The position numbers were made by a program, and so were the translations under genes. Below, in pieces: positions 5,681 to 13,211 of a stretch of DNA of 15,222 nt. Below the pieces are notes generated by a model that worked only from the letters and a program-made list of their open reading frames with translations, made no database searches and had not been told where the DNA came from. This DNA is from Kiritimatiellales bacterium (GTDB lineage: Bacteria > Verrucomicrobiota > Kiritimatiellia > Kiritimatiellales > Pontiellaceae), in assembly GCA_013042165.1 (NCBI GenBank), contig JABDQT010000121.1, positions 1 through 15,222 on the forward strand. Direction: 5' to 3'. Positions within the stretch are counted from its first letter, which is position 1; each line of letters starts with the position of its first letter.

Positions 5681-7967
5681 TTTTTCCGGCTTTGCTGCCC
5701 GCGATGCGCAGTCCGATATAGAAGGTTCCCAGAATCGCCGCACACAGTCCCAGCCAACCGGCGGAAGCGGCTGGATTGATGGAGAAGACGGCAAGCTGGT
5801 AGTAGGCCGTGGCCATCACCCATGCCAGAAGCGTCAGGTAGGTCACGGCGAAGAGCATCCAACGCAGTCCGATCTCGCGATAGATCGCGGCAAGCGCGGC
5901 GACGCACGGCGCGTAGATCAGGATGAACAGCAGGTAGGCGAATGCCGCCTGCGGTCCATGCTCGCCAAAGTGCGCAATCATGGTCGAGTAGGATGAGACA
6001 TCCGCTTCCTTAACCTCATCGATGGCTCCCGACAGGCCCAGCGGATCCCGCAGACCATCGAAGAACCCCTCGAATCCGGCCGGGATGGCGGCAAAGGCAT
6101 CCATGATTCCCGCCCAGAAGTCGAATTTCGCTTCGGCTTGCTCGGCCGCAATCTCTTCTTCCATTTCAAGCTGGCTATAGATCGAATCAAGCGTGCCTAC
6201 CACCGCTTCCTTGGCAAAGATGCCCGTAAAAAGGCCGACCGTGGCCGGCCAGTTTTCATCCTGAATCCCCATGGGACGGAATGCGGGTGTCACGGAACGG
6301 CTCATGGCACTGAGGACCGAGTTTTTCGAATCGCTGTTGCCGAACGATCCGTCGGTTCCCATCGAGTTAAGGAATCCGAGGATTGCGACGATCAGGAGGA
6401 TGATCTTTCCCGCCTTGATCACGAACGATTTCAGGCGGTGCCAGGTGTGGAACATCACGCCGCTGAAAGTCGGCATGTGGTACGGCGGCAACTCCATCAC
6501 AAAACTGGAAACCTCGCCGCGCAGTATGGTTTTCTTGAACAGCAGCCCCGTCATGACCGCTAGGCCGATACCAATCAGATAGATCCCGAAAATGATGGAT
6601 CCCCCGTGCTGCGGAAAGAAGGCCGCCGCAAAAAGCGTGTAGACCGGCAGGCGCGCACCGCACGACATAAACGGATTCATCATGATGGCCAGGATCCGGT
6701 CGCGACGGCTTTCCAGCGTGCGCGTTGCGGTAATGCCCGGCACGTTGCAGCCAAAGCCCACCAGCATCGGAATAAAGGCCTTGCCCGGCAACCCGATCTT
6801 GCGCAGGAAATGATCCATCACAAAGGCGGCGCGCGACATGTAGCCCGAATCCTCCAGAAACGAAAGGCAGAGGAAGATCAGAAAGATCGGCGGGATGAAG
6901 GTGGATACGGTCTGAATGCCTCCGCCCAGCCCATCGGCCAGAATCGCCACAGCCAAGGCCGGCAGGCTCAGGCCGGTAAGCAGTGCCCCAAAGCCATCCA
7001 CAAAAACGGTTCCGCAAAGCCCGTCAAAGAAATCGATAAAGGGCGCCCCGACATTGATGGTGAGGGCAAAAACAAGATACATCACGACAAAGAAGACCGG
7101 GAACCCGAGTACCTTGTTCAGCACCACCTTGTCGACGGCGTCGGAGAAGGTCTTGCGCATCTTATCGCTGCCGGCGGTCACATCGCGTGCAAGGCCGTGA
7201 ATAAAGCCATAGCGACCATCGGCAATGATCATATCGGCATCCTCGCCGACAATGCGCTCGACCTTTTTCAGATCGTGGTCGAGGTCGGGAAGCCGCGCCT
7301 TGTCGGACCCGATGATTTCCTCTGCGAGCTCATCCTTTTCAAGCAGCTTCACCGCCAGCCAGCGGGCGGATACCTCTTTGGTGAGCGCCACATCGGCCAG
7401 ACTGATTTCCAGTGAACGCAGCACCTTTTCAATATCTTTTTCGTAGGCAATCCGCACCCCGGGTTTATGGTGCGATTTACTGATGCTGCAAATCGCTTTG
7501 CGCAGATCGTCAATGCCCCTCTTTTTGGAAGCAACCACGGGAATCACCGGACAGCCCAGGTGTTTTTCGAGGTGCTCTACCTCGATGCGGATGCCGCGTT
7601 GCCGGGCCATATCCATCATATTGAGTGCCACGACCACGGGCACATCCATTTCGAGCAGCTGCGTGGTGAGGTACAGGTTCCGCTCAAGGTTGGAGGCATC
7701 GACAATGTTTACGACAACGTCGGGCGTATCAAACAGGATATGCTTGCGGGCCACTTCCTCGTCGGGCGAGAGCGCCGAGAAGGAATAGATGCCCGGCAGG
7801 TCGGTTACTTCGATGGTGGCATCGCAATGGACATACTCGCCCATGACGCGCTCGACGGTCACGCCCGGCCAGTTGCCCACGCGTTGCCGCGCACCGGTGA
7901 GGGCGTTGAAGATGGTGGTCTTCCCGCAGTTTGGATTGCCTGCGAGGGCGATCTGCAGATTGCTCAT
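5673..7967 (-). CDS. feoB: Ferrous iron transporter FeoB
   Basis: A 764-aa inner-membrane Fe(II) transporter with an N-terminal GTPase. G motifs: G1 GNPNCGKT (10-17), G2 Thr37 in PGVTVE, G3 DLPG (57-60), G4 NMMD (116-119), G5 around ASKKRG (146-151). A helical spacer domain follows to about residue 280, then the membrane domain with hydrophobic segments from about residue 288. It includes GYMSRAAFVMD, GFGCNVPGI (Cys407) and MSCGARLPVY (Cys436), conserved in the two Gate regions. Length is normal for the family. The start overlaps the feoA stop by 4 bp (ATGA) and the end overlaps feoC by 8 bp, so the three are translationally coupled. Nothing looks truncated. Confidence 0.97.
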   Translation of the reverse strand: MSNLQIALAGNPNCGKTTIFNALTGARQRVGNWPGVTVERVMGEYVHCDATIEVTDLPGIYSFSALSPDEEVARKHILFDTPDVVVNIVDASNLERNLYLTTQLLEMDVPVVVALNMMDMARQRGIRIEVEHLEKHLGCPVIPVVASKKRGIDDLRKAICSISKSHHKPGVRIAYEKDIEKVLRSLEISLADVALTKEVSARWLAVKLLEKDELAEEIIGSDKARLPDLDHDLKKVERIVGEDADMIIADGRYGFIHGLARDVTAGSDKMRKTFSDAVDKVVLNKVLGFPVFFVVMYLVFALTINVGAPFIDFFDGLCGTVFVDGFGALLTGLSLPALAVAILADGLGGGIQTVSTFIPPIFLIFLCLSFLEDSGYMSRAAFVMDHFLRKIGLPGKAFIPMLVGFGCNVPGITATRTLESRRDRILAIMMNPFMSCGARLPVYTLFAAAFFPQHGGSIIFGIYLIGIGLAVMTGLLFKKTILRGEVSSFVMELPPYHMPTFSGVMFHTWHRLKSFVIKAGKIILLIVAILGFLNSMGTDGSFGNSDSKNSVLSAMSRSVTPAFRPMGIQDENWPATVGLFTGIFAKEAVVGTLDSIYSQLEMEEEIAAEQAEAKFDFWAGIMDAFAAIPAGFEGFFDGLRDPLGLSGAIDEVKEADVSSYSTMIAHFGEHGPQAAFAYLLFILIYAPCVAALAAIYREIGLRWMLFAVTYLTLLAWVMATAYYQLAVFSINPAASAGWLGLCAAILGTFYIGLRIAGSKAGKNA

Positions 7968-8191
7968 GTTCTGTCCACCTCGAGCACATCGGCTTCATCG
8001 CTTCGCAGAACCAGCCGCGAACCTTTGACCTCGATCTCGATCGGTCCGCCGAGCGGTGCCTTGCGTACAATCTCAAAAGCCGCATTGCGAACCAGACCCA
8101 TGCGCAGCAGTTTTTGCCGATAGGCAGGATCGGCCGAGGAAAAACCTTCAACCGTTCCCGTTTCACCGACTTTCATTTGCTTAAGCTTCAT
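7964..8191 (-). CDS. feoA: Ferrous iron transport protein FeoA
   Basis: A 75-aa SH3-like protein needed for FeoB-mediated Fe(II) uptake; it acts in the cytoplasm on FeoB. Family features: MKVGETGTVEGF, then RQKLLRMGLVRNAAFEIVRKAPLGGPIEIEVKGSRLVLR. The ATG at 8191 is chosen because GAGG (8198-8201 on the plus-strand numbering) lies 6 nt upstream; a TTG two codons earlier is less likely. It sits 22 nt after the porin gene and overlaps feoB by 4 bp. Confidence 0.95.
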   Translation of the reverse strand: MKLKQMKVGETGTVEGFSSADPAYRQKLLRMGLVRNAAFEIVRKAPLGGPIEIEVKGSRLVLRSDEADVLEVDRT

Positions 8192-8213
8192 TTCCAACCT
8201 CAGGATAAGTCTA

Positions 8214-9287
8214 TTAAATCTGTAGCGCCAACTGCACTGTCACGGCGTCGCCCCGTTCGTTGTTGTCAAGGTCTTCAACATGCAGGTATTCCGCTGAAAC
8301 GGTCGTGTTCTTGTAGAGTGCATAGACCACCGCCAAGCCGGTGACCTCGCCTGGATACTTGTCTGCAAACGACAAGGGTACCGTCGAACGTGTCGCAAAT
8401 AAATCGCTGCTGTTTTCGTATTTAAGACCTACTGTGCACTTCTCGCAAAGCTGTACAGCGGCCTCCAGATGCAAAGCATCGGGGGCATATCGGCCGTCCA
8501 CCAGATCGTATTCGCCAATCGCCGACACATATTCGGCATTGAGAGTCAGCGGCCCCATATGAATATGGGCAAAGGCGCCGGCACCACCGTGTTTTTCGTA
8601 TCCTGCTTCCTGAGCAAGCTCTTCCCCTAATTCCGCTTGCGCATCGGATTCCATCAGGTCGGAAAGCCAATAGCAGCCGAATTGGACACCTTCGCATGGG
8701 GTTATAGAAACCGCGGCATATGCGTCTTCGATGGTTGAATCGCCGTTGTCTCCAATCGGAACGCCCTCCTTGACATCTCCATTGAACATGCCGGCACCCA
8801 GCTGCATCCATTGACCATCATAACCGATCATCGCTGCGCTTTTATGGATCTCTGCAAGCTCCAGAGTGAGGGGGTCGGAAATGAATACCGATTCAAACTT
8901 TCCGACCGGCAGGTAAAACCGGCCGGCCAGGAAATAGAGCGGAATTTCATTGTGGGCATGCAGCGTAATGAAAGCTTCATCGAGATTGTTCTCCTCGGTG
9001 TCATATTGCTCCCAGAGCAAACCCACGTGCCCCACGAGCCACTCTGAAAACGATGCTTCAAAGTCAAACGCGGCGGTTGCCAGAATGATATCGCTTTCGC
9101 TCCTGCCGGCCGCATCGCTCAGGGAGGCCTCCACTTCGAGCAATACCCCAAACTCGAGGCTCTTCACGACATTGGTGGCCCACTCGGGAATTTGCTCACG
9201 CCCACCGGACCGTACCGGCTTTTCAGCCAGACCCGAGCAAGCCGCGCCAAGGGAAAATAAAATAATGAATCGCAGTCTTTTCAGCAT
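8214..9287 (-). CDS. Outer-membrane beta-barrel porin, LbtU-like
   Basis: A 357-aa exported protein. The signal peptide MLKRLRFIILFSLGAACSGL is likely cut after Ala21 (SGLA/EKP). The mature part shows alternating amphipathic strands with aromatic girdles, for example FLAGRFYLPVGKFE, QLGAGMFNGDVKEG, GVQFGCYWLSDLM and TVSAEYLHVEDLDNN. It ends in a beta-strand, VTVQLALQI, as barrel proteins do. The pattern, including a stretch reading DEAFITLHAHNEIPLYFLAG, resembles the LbtU siderophore porin family of Legionella, a resemblance judged by eye. Its place in the feo operon suggests iron passage across the outer membrane. The ATG at 9287 gives a normal signal peptide; a TTG eight codons upstream is the alternative. 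It begins 5 nt after the 64-aa gene's stop. Confidence 0.75.
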   Translation of the reverse strand: MLKRLRFIILFSLGAACSGLAEKPVRSGGREQIPEWATNVVKSLEFGVLLEVEASLSDAAGRSESDIILATAAFDFEASFSEWLVGHVGLLWEQYDTEENNLDEAFITLHAHNEIPLYFLAGRFYLPVGKFESVFISDPLTLELAEIHKSAAMIGYDGQWMQLGAGMFNGDVKEGVPIGDNGDSTIEDAYAAVSITPCEGVQFGCYWLSDLMESDAQAELGEELAQEAGYEKHGGAGAFAHIHMGPLTLNAEYVSAIGEYDLVDGRYAPDALHLEAAVQLCEKCTVGLKYENSSDLFATRSTVPLSFADKYPGEVTGLAVVYALYKNTTVSAEYLHVEDLDNNERGDAVTVQLALQI

Positions 9288-9292
9288 CTTAT

Positions 9293-9487
9293 TTATCTCG
9301 TTGTTAAACAAGAACCCCCGCTATCCACCACGTAGCGGTACTGCTTGCCGCAATGTATGATGACCTCTTTCTGACCTTTTTTCAGAATCCTGAAATCGAT
9401 CTTCATTTCTCCATAGCCATCATGCTCAATCAGCATGTTGTACAATGCGTTGATCCTCTTTTTTACGTTTTCGTGGCAATCAGACAT
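9293..9487 (-). CDS. Conserved-looking 64-aa protein heading the feo operon
   Basis: I do not recognise a named family. The protein has no signal peptide and no membrane segment. Residues 5-22 form a likely helix (HENVKKRINALYNMLIEH). The next part, about 24-54, has the alternating pattern of two or three strands with a positively charged turn: GYGEMKIDFRILKKGQ and KEVIIHCGKQYRYVV. Cysteines stand at 4, 46 and 60, and Cys46 next to His45 could bind metal, although this is only a possibility. It is the first gene behind the operator-promoter at 9517-9544 and ends 5 nt before the porin start, so it is cotranscribed with the iron genes. No strong Shine-Dalgarno precedes its ATG. Confidence 0.7.
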   Translation of the reverse strand: MSDCHENVKKRINALYNMLIEHDGYGEMKIDFRILKKGQKEVIIHCGKQYRYVVDSGGSCLTTR

Positions 9488-9516
9488 GCGTCGTTTTCAT
9501 TGATAAATTGCGGGCA

Positions 9517-9544
9517 AATTTAGACTTTATCTAAACAGCGTCAA
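9517..9544 (-). promoter_or_regulatory. Candidate promoter of the feo operon
   Basis: On the minus strand TTGACG (9539-9544) and TAAATT (9517-9522) are separated by 16 bp. The -35 matches 5 of 6, the -10 4 of 6. Transcription would begin near 9510, about 22 nt before the first ATG. A 17-bp palindrome covers the spacer and part of the -10. Confidence 0.55.
9519..9535. promoter_or_regulatory. Palindromic operator candidate (DtxR/MntR-like)
   Basis: TTTAGA-CTTTA-TCTAAA is a perfect 6-bp inverted repeat with a 5-bp centre. It sits between the -35 and -10 of the feo promoter, so a bound protein would block RNA polymerase. The TTTAGR...YCTAAA layout recalls sites of the DtxR/MntR/IdeR metalloregulators. 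It does not resemble a Fur box (GATAATGATAATCATTATC). Confidence 0.55.
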
Positions 9545-9550
9545 TCCTAT

Positions 9551-9709
9551 TCATTGTTTTTTCGGCGCACCTAACATTTGCGGCACAGATGACGCGGCAG
9601 CAAGCGAGGAAGTGAAAGAAGAGGATTTCTTGACGAGCTCCATCGCCAGACCGGCCCAAAGAGCGGAATAAAGCCAGACAAAGGCCGCGTGTTTAGTCAA
9701 ATCCCACAA
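9551..9709 (-). CDS. Possible 52-aa membrane peptide behind tRNA-Thr
   Basis: An open frame runs from a TTG at 9709 to a TGA at 9551. It has one hydrophobic segment (about residues 8-26, AAFVWLYSALWAGLAMELV), then KK, a Ser/Ala-rich stretch and a GAPKKQ end. The start lies 6 nt after the 3' CCA of tRNA-Thr on the same strand and has no Shine-Dalgarno. It would have to share the tRNA transcript. It could be a real small membrane protein, the remnant of a longer gene, or chance. It is the only content I can offer for this stretch. Confidence 0.3.
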   Translation of the reverse strand: MWDLTKHAAFVWLYSALWAGLAMELVKKSSSFTSSLAAASSVPQMLGAPKKQ

Positions 9710-9715
9710 AAGAAA

Positions 9716-9790
9716 TGGAGCCGGCGGTCAGAGTCGAACTGACGACCAACGGATTACAAATCCGTTGCTCTGCCACTGAGCTACGCCGGC
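9716..9790 (-). tRNA. tRNA-Thr(TGT)
   Basis: The 75-nt gene has acceptor arm GCCGGCG/CGCCGGC, D arm GCTCAGTGGCAGAGC, anticodon stem ACGGA/TCCGT with loop TTTGTAA (anticodon TGT, codon ACA), and T arm with GTTCGACTC. Discriminator T and CCA are encoded. The trailer after CCA (TTTCTTT) is the same as behind both tRNA-Glu genes. Confidence 0.97.
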
Positions 9791-9805
9791 TCAAAGGAAC
9801 GGCGA

Positions 9806-9833
9806 ATTATGCGAATATCGCGACCAGAGTCAA
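9806..9833 (-). promoter_or_regulatory. Promoter of tRNA-Thr
   Basis: On the minus strand TTGACT and CATAAT (each 5 of 6 to consensus) are separated by 16 bp. The -10 ends 15 bp before the first tRNA base. This is one of the best promoter matches in the window. Confidence 0.65.
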
Positions 9834-9958
9834 TACCGGGAATCGAGTATTTGTGCCAACTGTTCTTCTTTTGCACGACTATTGATTCCGACCTTTTTTA
9901 TTTTTCCTGCACTGGGTAAATGGTACTGCTTGGTCATCCGGTAAACCAAAGAGATCCT

Positions 9959-11323
9959 ATGCCAATACATCCCGAAAAAACCTGGCGCTGCTCAATCTGC
10001 GGCTATCTCCACTACGGTGCGACCGCTCCGGAAACGTGCCCGATCTGCGATGCCAAGGCGGAGGATTTCAAGGAGATCGAAGCTGCTGTTCGTCCGGAGC
10101 GATACGATGCCGGCCGCGAGCGGGTGGTCATTGTCGGCGCGGGGATTGCTGGGGTTTCAGCGGCGGAAGCCGTCCGTGAACACGCCCCGGATGCGGAGGT
10201 TGTACTGATCTCGAAAGAGGCGGAGCTCCCTTATCATCGCCTGAACCTGACCCGTCTGCTGGCAGGGGAATTTCCGGAAAAAAACATGCCGCTCCACACC
10301 AAAGAGTGGTATCTCGACCGCAACATCAAGTTGCGCCTCGGGGTATCGGCAACGCGCCTGATGCTGTCGGAAAAGGCGGTGGAACTGGAGGGCGGAGACT
10401 CCGTCCAATTCGACAAGCTGATTATTGCGACCGGTTCGCATCCGTTCATGCCGCCGATTCCCGGCCATGCGCTCAAGCAGGTGTTTACAGTGCGCACGGT
10501 GGATGATGTCCGTGAGATTCTCGCGGTGGTTCAGCCCGGCACGAGGGTGGTTTGCATTGGCGGCGGCATTCTGGGGCTGGAGACCGCCGGCGCACTGGCC
10601 AAGCAGCAGGCCAAGGTTACGGTGCTGGAGGCGTTTGAATACCTCATGCCGATTCAGCTGAATGCCGAAGGCAGCCGCGTACTCGAGCAGCATCTGGCCA
10701 CGCTCGACATCGAGGTCGTCACGCATGCGAAGGCCGACTGCATTATCGGCAACGGCCATGTGACCGGCGTCCATCTGCAGCGCGGGCAGTTGATGCCGGC
10801 CGAGGTGGTGGTGATTACCGCCGGCGACCGGGCCAACGCGGAGCTGCTGGAACGGGCCGGCATGCCGGTGAACAAGGGGGTGCTGGTCGATAATTTCCTC
10901 CGCACCAGCCACCCGGATATCTATGCCGTGGGCGATGTGGCCGAACACGACGGCGTGCGCTATGGGTCGTGGGCACCGGCCATGTATACGGGCAAGATTG
11001 CGGGGATGAACGCGGCGGGTGTTCCGACGGAGTTTGGCGGGATTCCCCGCTCCCACCTGCTCAAGGTACTCGGCAAACCGATGCTCAGCATCGGAACCAT
11101 CACTCCCACTGACGGAAGCTATCGAATGATTGAAGACCATGCCGACAAGGGGTACCGCATGTTCATGTTCCGCGACGGGCGTTTTGTCGGGTGCCTGCTG
11201 ATCGGCAAACTGAAACTGATGAAACCGGTGCGAAAAGCGATTCAGGCCCGATTGGACATGAAGGATCTGCTGACAGCGGATATCACGGCGGAGACCATTG
11301 CCGAACACCTCTCAGCCTTGTAG
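9959..11323 (+). CDS. Rubredoxin-domain FAD/NAD(P)-dependent oxidoreductase (NADH:rubredoxin oxidoreductase-like)
   Basis: A 454-aa cytoplasmic flavoprotein with an N-terminal iron site. Residues 9-30 are a rubrerythrin-type rubredoxin domain, C11-xx-C14-GY and C27-xx-C30, expected to hold one Fe(Cys)4. FAD-binding GAGIAG is at 60-65, ATGSHP at 157-162, the NAD(P) motif GGGILGLE at 201-208, and the second FAD contact YAVGDVAEHDG near 305-315. A C-terminal domain follows. The family passes electrons from NADH to rubredoxin, often for superoxide or peroxide reduction in anaerobes; fusion of carrier and reductase is inferred to short-circuit that step. The ATG at 9959 removes 13 residues of an ATG at 9920; GAG lies 5 nt upstream. 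The 3' end overlaps the facing gene by 12 bp. Confidence 0.88.
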   Translation: MPIHPEKTWRCSICGYLHYGATAPETCPICDAKAEDFKEIEAAVRPERYDAGRERVVIVGAGIAGVSAAEAVREHAPDAEVVLISKEAELPYHRLNLTRLLAGEFPEKNMPLHTKEWYLDRNIKLRLGVSATRLMLSEKAVELEGGDSVQFDKLIIATGSHPFMPPIPGHALKQVFTVRTVDDVREILAVVQPGTRVVCIGGGILGLETAGALAKQQAKVTVLEAFEYLMPIQLNAEGSRVLEQHLATLDIEVVTHAKADCIIGNGHVTGVHLQRGQLMPAEVVVITAGDRANAELLERAGMPVNKGVLVDNFLRTSHPDIYAVGDVAEHDGVRYGSWAPAMYTGKIAGMNAAGVPTEFGGIPRSHLLKVLGKPMLSIGTITPTDGSYRMIEDHADKGYRMFMFRDGRFVGCLLIGKLKLMKPVRKAIQARLDMKDLLTADITAETIAEHLSAL

Positions 11324-12526
11324 CACTTCCGCCAGCTTTGCCTTGGCTTCCTCCAGTCGCTGAAGCAACATTTCGTGGACGGCGTTACTGACCTCTTCAA
11401 ATTCGGCACGGCTTTCAATCAGGCGATCGAGCTCGCTTTGCATGTGGTCGAAATCGCACTGATCTACGCTGCCGGCGGAAATGTGGCCGAAGGGCGCAAG
11501 GAAATTATCCACTTTCGACCCGCGGCTGATGCCGATGATGGGGACATGCGAAACGGACGCAAGAATGAGCAGGTGCAACCGGCTGCTGATGACCAGATCA
11601 AGCCTTCCGGCAATCGCCAAAATCTCGCGCGGTGTCCGATGGCCGCCGATCACTACGGAACGCTCCTGATTGCGCATCCGCTGGCGTAGGCCCTCCATCA
11701 GCAGGGCATCGGTGGCATGGTTCATCGGCAGGAATACAATGCGGTAGTCCTGCTCCGCCAGCCGGTCCATGAATTCGATCAGCTCCTGTTCGTGCACGAG
11801 TTGGCGCTGAGCGGAAATGCAGAGGCCGATTTTTCGGGCATCCGATTCCAGAATGGCATGGGCTTCGGGTGTCAGCACAATGTGCTCCCATGGCTCGGGG
11901 GTGAGCAGCTCGGCGGAGTCGGCTCCGACGATGGCGCGCGGCACATGGCCGCAGGCATGAACCGCAGCAAGTGTTTCGGGATCGCGCAGGACCACGAGAT
12001 CGCACTGGTTCAGCTGCTCGACAATCTTGCGCTTTGCGCGGCTTTCGGAACGGGCTTCGTATCGCTGCACAAAATCGATGCGACCGGAAAGAAGGCGAGA
12101 GAGGACCGTCAGCAGCGACCGCCGCCGGCCGGGCATCAGGCGATAGATGTAGGGATTCAGCTGATCGTTCATGCCCACGCCCCACACCACTGTTTTCGTT
12201 CCCTCGCGGTGGGCAATCTCAAGCATGGAGAGAGGAATCTCGGGATAGTCGGACAGTCCGGTCGCACCGGACCAGATAAACACGTCGGCCCGGGCAATGC
12301 AGTCCACCATCTCCGCCTGGCTGTAGGCCGGCTCAAAGCCGAACAGCGGAGCGGTCTGCACTCCGAGACGCCGCCCGGTATCCTTCGGGTTGTCGGTGCT
12401 GACCGTGATGTTCGCGTCTGGACAAATCTCGCGCACAATGGAAACAAGACACTCGAGAATCGCCTCGTCGCCGACATTGTTGCGTCCGAACGGCACACCG
12501 CCCAGCAGGATGTTCACCGAACTCAT
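11312..12526 (-). CDS. Polysaccharide pyruvyl transferase family protein
   Basis: A 404-aa protein of the PF04230-type family, which transfers pyruvate from phosphoenolpyruvate to sugars of exopolysaccharide or cell-wall polymers (the CsaB group). The N-terminal block ILLGGVPFGRNNVGDEAILE carries the characteristic Gly-rich GDEA motif. Later come IWSGATGLSDYPEIP, KTVVWGVGMNDQ, VVLRDPETLAAV, DSAELL, IGLCISAQRQ, IVFLPMN, and the closing DLVISSRLHLLILA with PIIGISRGSKVDNF. It is complete. The ATG at 12526 begins with the canonical block; a longer reading from 12637 is not credible. The true acceptor sugar cannot be told. It is the only surface-polysaccharide gene in the window. Confidence 0.85.
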   Translation of the reverse strand: MSSVNILLGGVPFGRNNVGDEAILECLVSIVREICPDANITVSTDNPKDTGRRLGVQTAPLFGFEPAYSQAEMVDCIARADVFIWSGATGLSDYPEIPLSMLEIAHREGTKTVVWGVGMNDQLNPYIYRLMPGRRRSLLTVLSRLLSGRIDFVQRYEARSESRAKRKIVEQLNQCDLVVLRDPETLAAVHACGHVPRAIVGADSAELLTPEPWEHIVLTPEAHAILESDARKIGLCISAQRQLVHEQELIEFMDRLAEQDYRIVFLPMNHATDALLMEGLRQRMRNQERSVVIGGHRTPREILAIAGRLDLVISSRLHLLILASVSHVPIIGISRGSKVDNFLAPFGHISAGSVDQCDFDHMQSELDRLIESRAEFEEVSNAVHEMLLQRLEEAKAKLAEVLQG

Positions 12527-12574
12527 AAAAAAAATATGCCATGCACATGGGGCTTTTAATAGTTCGCTTTCCAA

Positions 12575-12580
12575 CATAAT
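12575..12580 (+). promoter_or_regulatory. Possible -10 element of maf, giving a near-leaderless mRNA
   Basis: CATAAT lies 8 bp before the ATG at 12589. No convincing -35 is visible 16-18 bp upstream, and no Shine-Dalgarno precedes the ATG. Together these would fit a leaderless transcript. Confidence 0.3.
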
Positions 12581-12588
12581 GTTTGCGC

Positions 12589-13158
12589 ATGCATTTCTAT
12601 CCGAACATTGAAAAGCTCGTGCTGGCCAGTGCGTCACCCCGACGGCGCGAGCTGCTCTCCAGTCTCGGCCTGGAGTTTGAGATCCGGGTGCCGCAGATCG
12701 ACGAAACCCCCCGGCCCGGTGAAAACCCGCGTGCGTTTGCGGAGCGACTGGCTGCGGAAAAAGCAGCGGCGATCCATGCCGATTCGGATACGGTCGTCAT
12801 CGCAGCGGATACGATCGTTGTATTGGGTGACGACATCCTGGGCAAACCAACGGATGAAGCCCGCGCCTTTGACATGCTCTCCAGCCTGTCCGGCCAGACC
12901 CATCAGGTGATCACCGGGACCTGCGTGAAGAAGGATAAACACATCGAGGTGTTTTCGGTTTCAACCGATGTTTTTTTCCGCGTGCTGACCGATTGGGAAA
13001 TCGAAAGCTATATTGCCACCGGCTGCCCGATGGACAAGGCAGGCGCCTACGCCATACAGGGCGGGGCGGCACATATGGTGCGCTCCATCAGCGGCTCCTA
13101 CACGAATGTGGTTGGATTGCCCCTGTGTGAGCTTCATGAGGTTTTGAATTCCTTTTGA
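12589..13158 (+). CDS. maf: Maf-family nucleoside triphosphate pyrophosphatase
   Basis: A 189-aa cytoplasmic enzyme that hydrolyses non-canonical or pyrimidine nucleoside triphosphates to the monophosphates, acting as a house-cleaning enzyme and in septum inhibition in some species. Signature blocks: LVLASASPRRRELLSSLGLE (11-30), AADTIVVLGDDILGKPTDEA, LSGQTHQVITG, and AGAYAIQGGAAHMVRSISGS with NVVGLPL at the end. Arg after SP, Lys in GKP and Gln in AIQG fit the dTTP/UTP-preferring YhdE-type group rather than the YceF type; this is inference from memory of the family. The start at 12589 is preferred to a TTG two codons earlier. It is divergent from the pyruvyl transferase gene (62 bp apart). 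Confidence 0.94.
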   Translation: MHFYPNIEKLVLASASPRRRELLSSLGLEFEIRVPQIDETPRPGENPRAFAERLAAEKAAAIHADSDTVVIAADTIVVLGDDILGKPTDEARAFDMLSSLSGQTHQVITGTCVKKDKHIEVFSVSTDVFFRVLTDWEIESYIATGCPMDKAGAYAIQGGAAHMVRSISGSYTNVVGLPLCELHEVLNSF

Positions 13159-13211
13159 TTCCTTCGCGGAAAGGTTGTAGTGTGCTGTGCATATACATTT
13201 CAGGGGATTCA

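Noticed and set aside
8214..9287. Lipoprotein signal (LGAAC) on the porin
   Set aside because: The -3 residue before Cys17 is Gly rather than Leu/Val/Ile, and a signal peptidase I site after Ala21 fits better; beta-barrel porins are rarely lipoproteins.
9519..9535. Fur box
   Set aside because: The palindrome has TTTAGA/TCTAAA arms and lacks the GATAAT hexamers of Fur sites.
10157..11308. 383-aa open frame on the minus strand, rich in His and Arg
   Set aside because: Mirror of the oxidoreductase coding sequence; no recognisable motif, and the sense frame holds all FAD/NAD motifs.
12539..12550. CCATG-CA-CATGG inverted repeat between the pyruvyl transferase gene and maf, as an operator
   Set aside because: Five-bp arms of this composition arise readily by chance, and no second copy or promoter overlap could be shown.
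11717..12559. 280-aa plus-strand frame
   Set aside because: Antisense to the pyruvyl transferase, with no family features.
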